Assembly (NCBI GenBank): GCA_027450105.1
Contig: DAIDKJ010000079.1
Span: forward strand, 1 to 6,386
DNA length: 6,386 nucleotides
Reading direction: 5' to 3'
DNA from: Ferrovum sp.
GTDB taxonomy: Bacteria; Pseudomonadota; Gammaproteobacteria; Burkholderiales; Ferrovaceae
Below are positions 5,508 to 6,386 of this stretch, one piece after another. Positions within the stretch are counted from its first letter, which is position 1. Every line of letters begins with the position of its first letter. The notes under the pieces were generated by a model, which made no database searches, was not told the DNA's origin, and worked only from the letters and a program-made list of their open reading frames with translations. A program made the translations under genes and the position numbers.

Positions 5508-6257
5508 ATGACGCAACATTCCCGCACGGCTTCCCCGCAAGCCCACGCGCTTGGACGACTGTTTTTGATCCCCAGTCCCCTCTGGGAGACTGCCGATTGT
5601 CTTCAGATGACGCCGGAGACCCTGGACATTGCCCGCCAACTACGCTTCTTTGTAGTGGAGGAAGCCAAAACGGCGCGGCGCATCCTGAAAGTCATGGGAC
5701 ACCCGGGCCCCTTGTCGGAACTGCACTTTTCCCTATTGAATGAACATACGGCCGCCTCGGAACTGGAGCAATGTCTGCTACCAGCGCTGCAAGGGCACGA
5801 TCTGGGGCTATTGTCCGAGGCCGGCTGTCCCGCCGTGGCCGACCCCGGTGCACCCTTGGTGCGTCTGGCTCATCAAAAAGGGGTCCCGGTATGCCCTCTC
5901 ATCGGACCCTCCTCCATTTTGCTGGGTTTGATGGCCTCGGGTCTGGAAGGTCAGCGTTTTTGTTTTCACGGTTATTTGCCCATCGAACCCGCAGCGCGCC
6001 AGCACCAGCTACAACTGCTGGAAAAACGCTCGCGTCAGGCGCGAGAAACCCAGATCTTCATCGAAACTCCGTACCGCAATCAGGGGTTATTACGCACCTT
6101 GCTGGATACTCTGGCCCCATCCACCTGGTTATGTGTGGCTCAAAATCTGAGCGCTCCCCACCAGTGGATCCACACCACGAGCATCCGGGAATGGATTCGG
6201 AACCCTCCCACCCTGGCCGCACGAACGCCCGCAATCTTTCTTTTTCTGGCTGGTTAA
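5508..6257 (+). CDS. SAM-dependent methyltransferase, tetrapyrrole methylase fold (RsmI-related)
   Basis: This 249-residue protein belongs to the tetrapyrrole (corrin/porphyrin) methylase fold and resembles the RsmI (16S rRNA C1402 2'-O-methyltransferase) branch. Visible landmarks are LFLIPSPLWET (18-28), which takes the place of VPTPIGNL in E. coli RsmI; FVVEEAKTARRIL (48-60), matching the AAEDTRHT region; LLSEAGCPAVADPG (101-114), matching VSDAGTPLINDPG; PLIGPSSILLGLMASGL (130-146); FCFHGYLP (151-158), matching FCYEGFLP; and IFIETPYRNQGLL (183-195). The GN of the first motif and the charged EDTR are altered, so it is probably a paralogue of unknown target rather than RsmI itself, and no symbol is assigned. 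The upstream open frame continues to an ATG at 5433 inside maf, but the ATG at 5508 is preferred because homology starts about 17 residues later and it avoids a 62-bp overlap. No Shine-Dalgarno precedes it; the 13-bp gap suggests coupling to maf. Confidence 0.85.
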   Translation: MTQHSRTASPQAHALGRLFLIPSPLWETADCLQMTPETLDIARQLRFFVVEEAKTARRILKVMGHPGPLSELHFSLLNEHTAASELEQCLLPALQGHDLGLLSEAGCPAVADPGAPLVRLAHQKGVPVCPLIGPSSILLGLMASGLEGQRFCFHGYLPIEPAARQHQLQLLEKRSRQARETQIFIETPYRNQGLLRTLLDTLAPSTWLCVAQNLSAPHQWIHTTSIREWIRNPPTLAARTPAIFLFLAG

Positions 6258-6386
6258 GAGAGAATGCTCACTTTTGATTGTCTTCTTTGGTTCTGTCTGA
6301 GGACCAAGAGAGATGGCAGGTTATTGACTTCACATGTGGATCGTTCGTCTCGCGCTTAGGCGCCCCTATACGTTTGTGGTTACAGC
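6258..6386. other. 129-bp tail without a supportable gene
   Basis: After the methyltransferase stop the sequence becomes visibly less GC-rich and I find no convincing coding start. A hairpin is present: TTGGTTCT (6287-6294) against AGGACCAA (6300-6307), eight pairs including one G-U, loop of five. It has no T run behind it on the plus strand. CACATGTG (6331-6338) is an 8-bp palindrome. On the minus strand a frame stays open from the right edge to a TGA at 6270-6268 (38 codons), too short to call. Confidence 0.4.
6287..6307 (+). terminator. Hairpin downstream of the maf-methyltransferase pair (weak terminator candidate)
   Basis: TTGGTTCT (6287-6294) pairs with AGGACCAA (6300-6307) with one G-U and a five-base loop, 30 bases after the methyltransferase stop. 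The location suits a transcript end, but there is no downstream T run on the plus strand. It may instead protect the RNA 3' end or be part of a neighbouring element. Confidence 0.22.

Noticed and set aside
6264..6350. Short plus-strand ORF starting ATGCTCACT after the methyltransferase
   Set aside because: Only 28 codons, no family resemblance, and although a purine stretch precedes it there is no other support.
6268..6384. Minus-strand open frame of 38 codons entering from the right edge, a possible gene end
   Set aside because: An open run of this length is not unusual by chance, no motif is recognisable and the start is outside the window. Kept only as an observation.
1..6386. CRISPR array, tRNA or rRNA genes, insertion sequence or phage genes
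   Set aside because: No regularly spaced repeats, no cloverleaf-like sequence, and no transposase or integrase motifs were seen; the window is almost filled with housekeeping genes.

Overview
This window is a compact piece of a moderately GC-rich proteobacterial chromosome carrying the conserved fatty acid and phospholipid initiation cluster. Read on the minus strand, the order is yceD (DUF177), rpmF, plsX, fabH, fabD, fabG and acpP. On the plus strand, diverging from yceD, lie a Maf/YceF-type nucleotide pyrophosphatase and a tetrapyrrole-methylase-fold SAM methyltransferase. The yceF/yceD divergence and the rpmF-plsX-fab order are as in Escherichia coli. A methyltransferase directly behind maf is a layout I associate with Betaproteobacteria, so a betaproteobacterium or close relative is the best guess; this is inference from gene order and protein resemblance, not a database result.

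Layout: acpP is cut by the left edge (first 41 codons, 1-123). An 81-bp spacer (124-204) holds a possible weak attenuator and an acpP promoter candidate. fabG (205-945), fabD (938-1900), fabH (1942-2904) and plsX (2901-3968) are packed with 8-bp and 4-bp overlaps or a 41-bp gap, and rpmF (4002-4184) lies 33 bp ahead of plsX. A 115-bp spacer containing a small hairpin precedes rpmF, and yceD (4300-4788) is first in the operon. The divergent control region (4789-4921) has a near-consensus sigma70 promoter for yceD. maf (4922-5494) and the methyltransferase (5508-6257) form a plus-strand pair with a 13-bp gap. The last 129 bp (6258-6386) contain no gene I can support.

How the genes work together: FabD loads malonyl onto ACP, FabH condenses acetyl-CoA with malonyl-ACP to start a chain, and FabG reduces the beta-keto group in each round. 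PlsX converts finished acyl-ACP to acyl-phosphate for phospholipid synthesis. rpmF (ribosomal protein L32) and yceD (a factor tied to 23S rRNA and ribosome assembly) link membrane lipid synthesis to ribosome production in the same transcript.

No previously undescribed system is evident: the genes are ordinary housekeeping genes with intact active sites. The most unusual signals are in the DNA/RNA layer. They are a perfect 14-bp inverted repeat inside the 5' part of plsX, a promoter placed only a few bases before the yceD start codon, an in-frame 15-bp tandem duplication at the fabD/fabG junction that carries the fabG ribosome binding site, and small hairpins next to the rpmF and maf ribosome binding sites.
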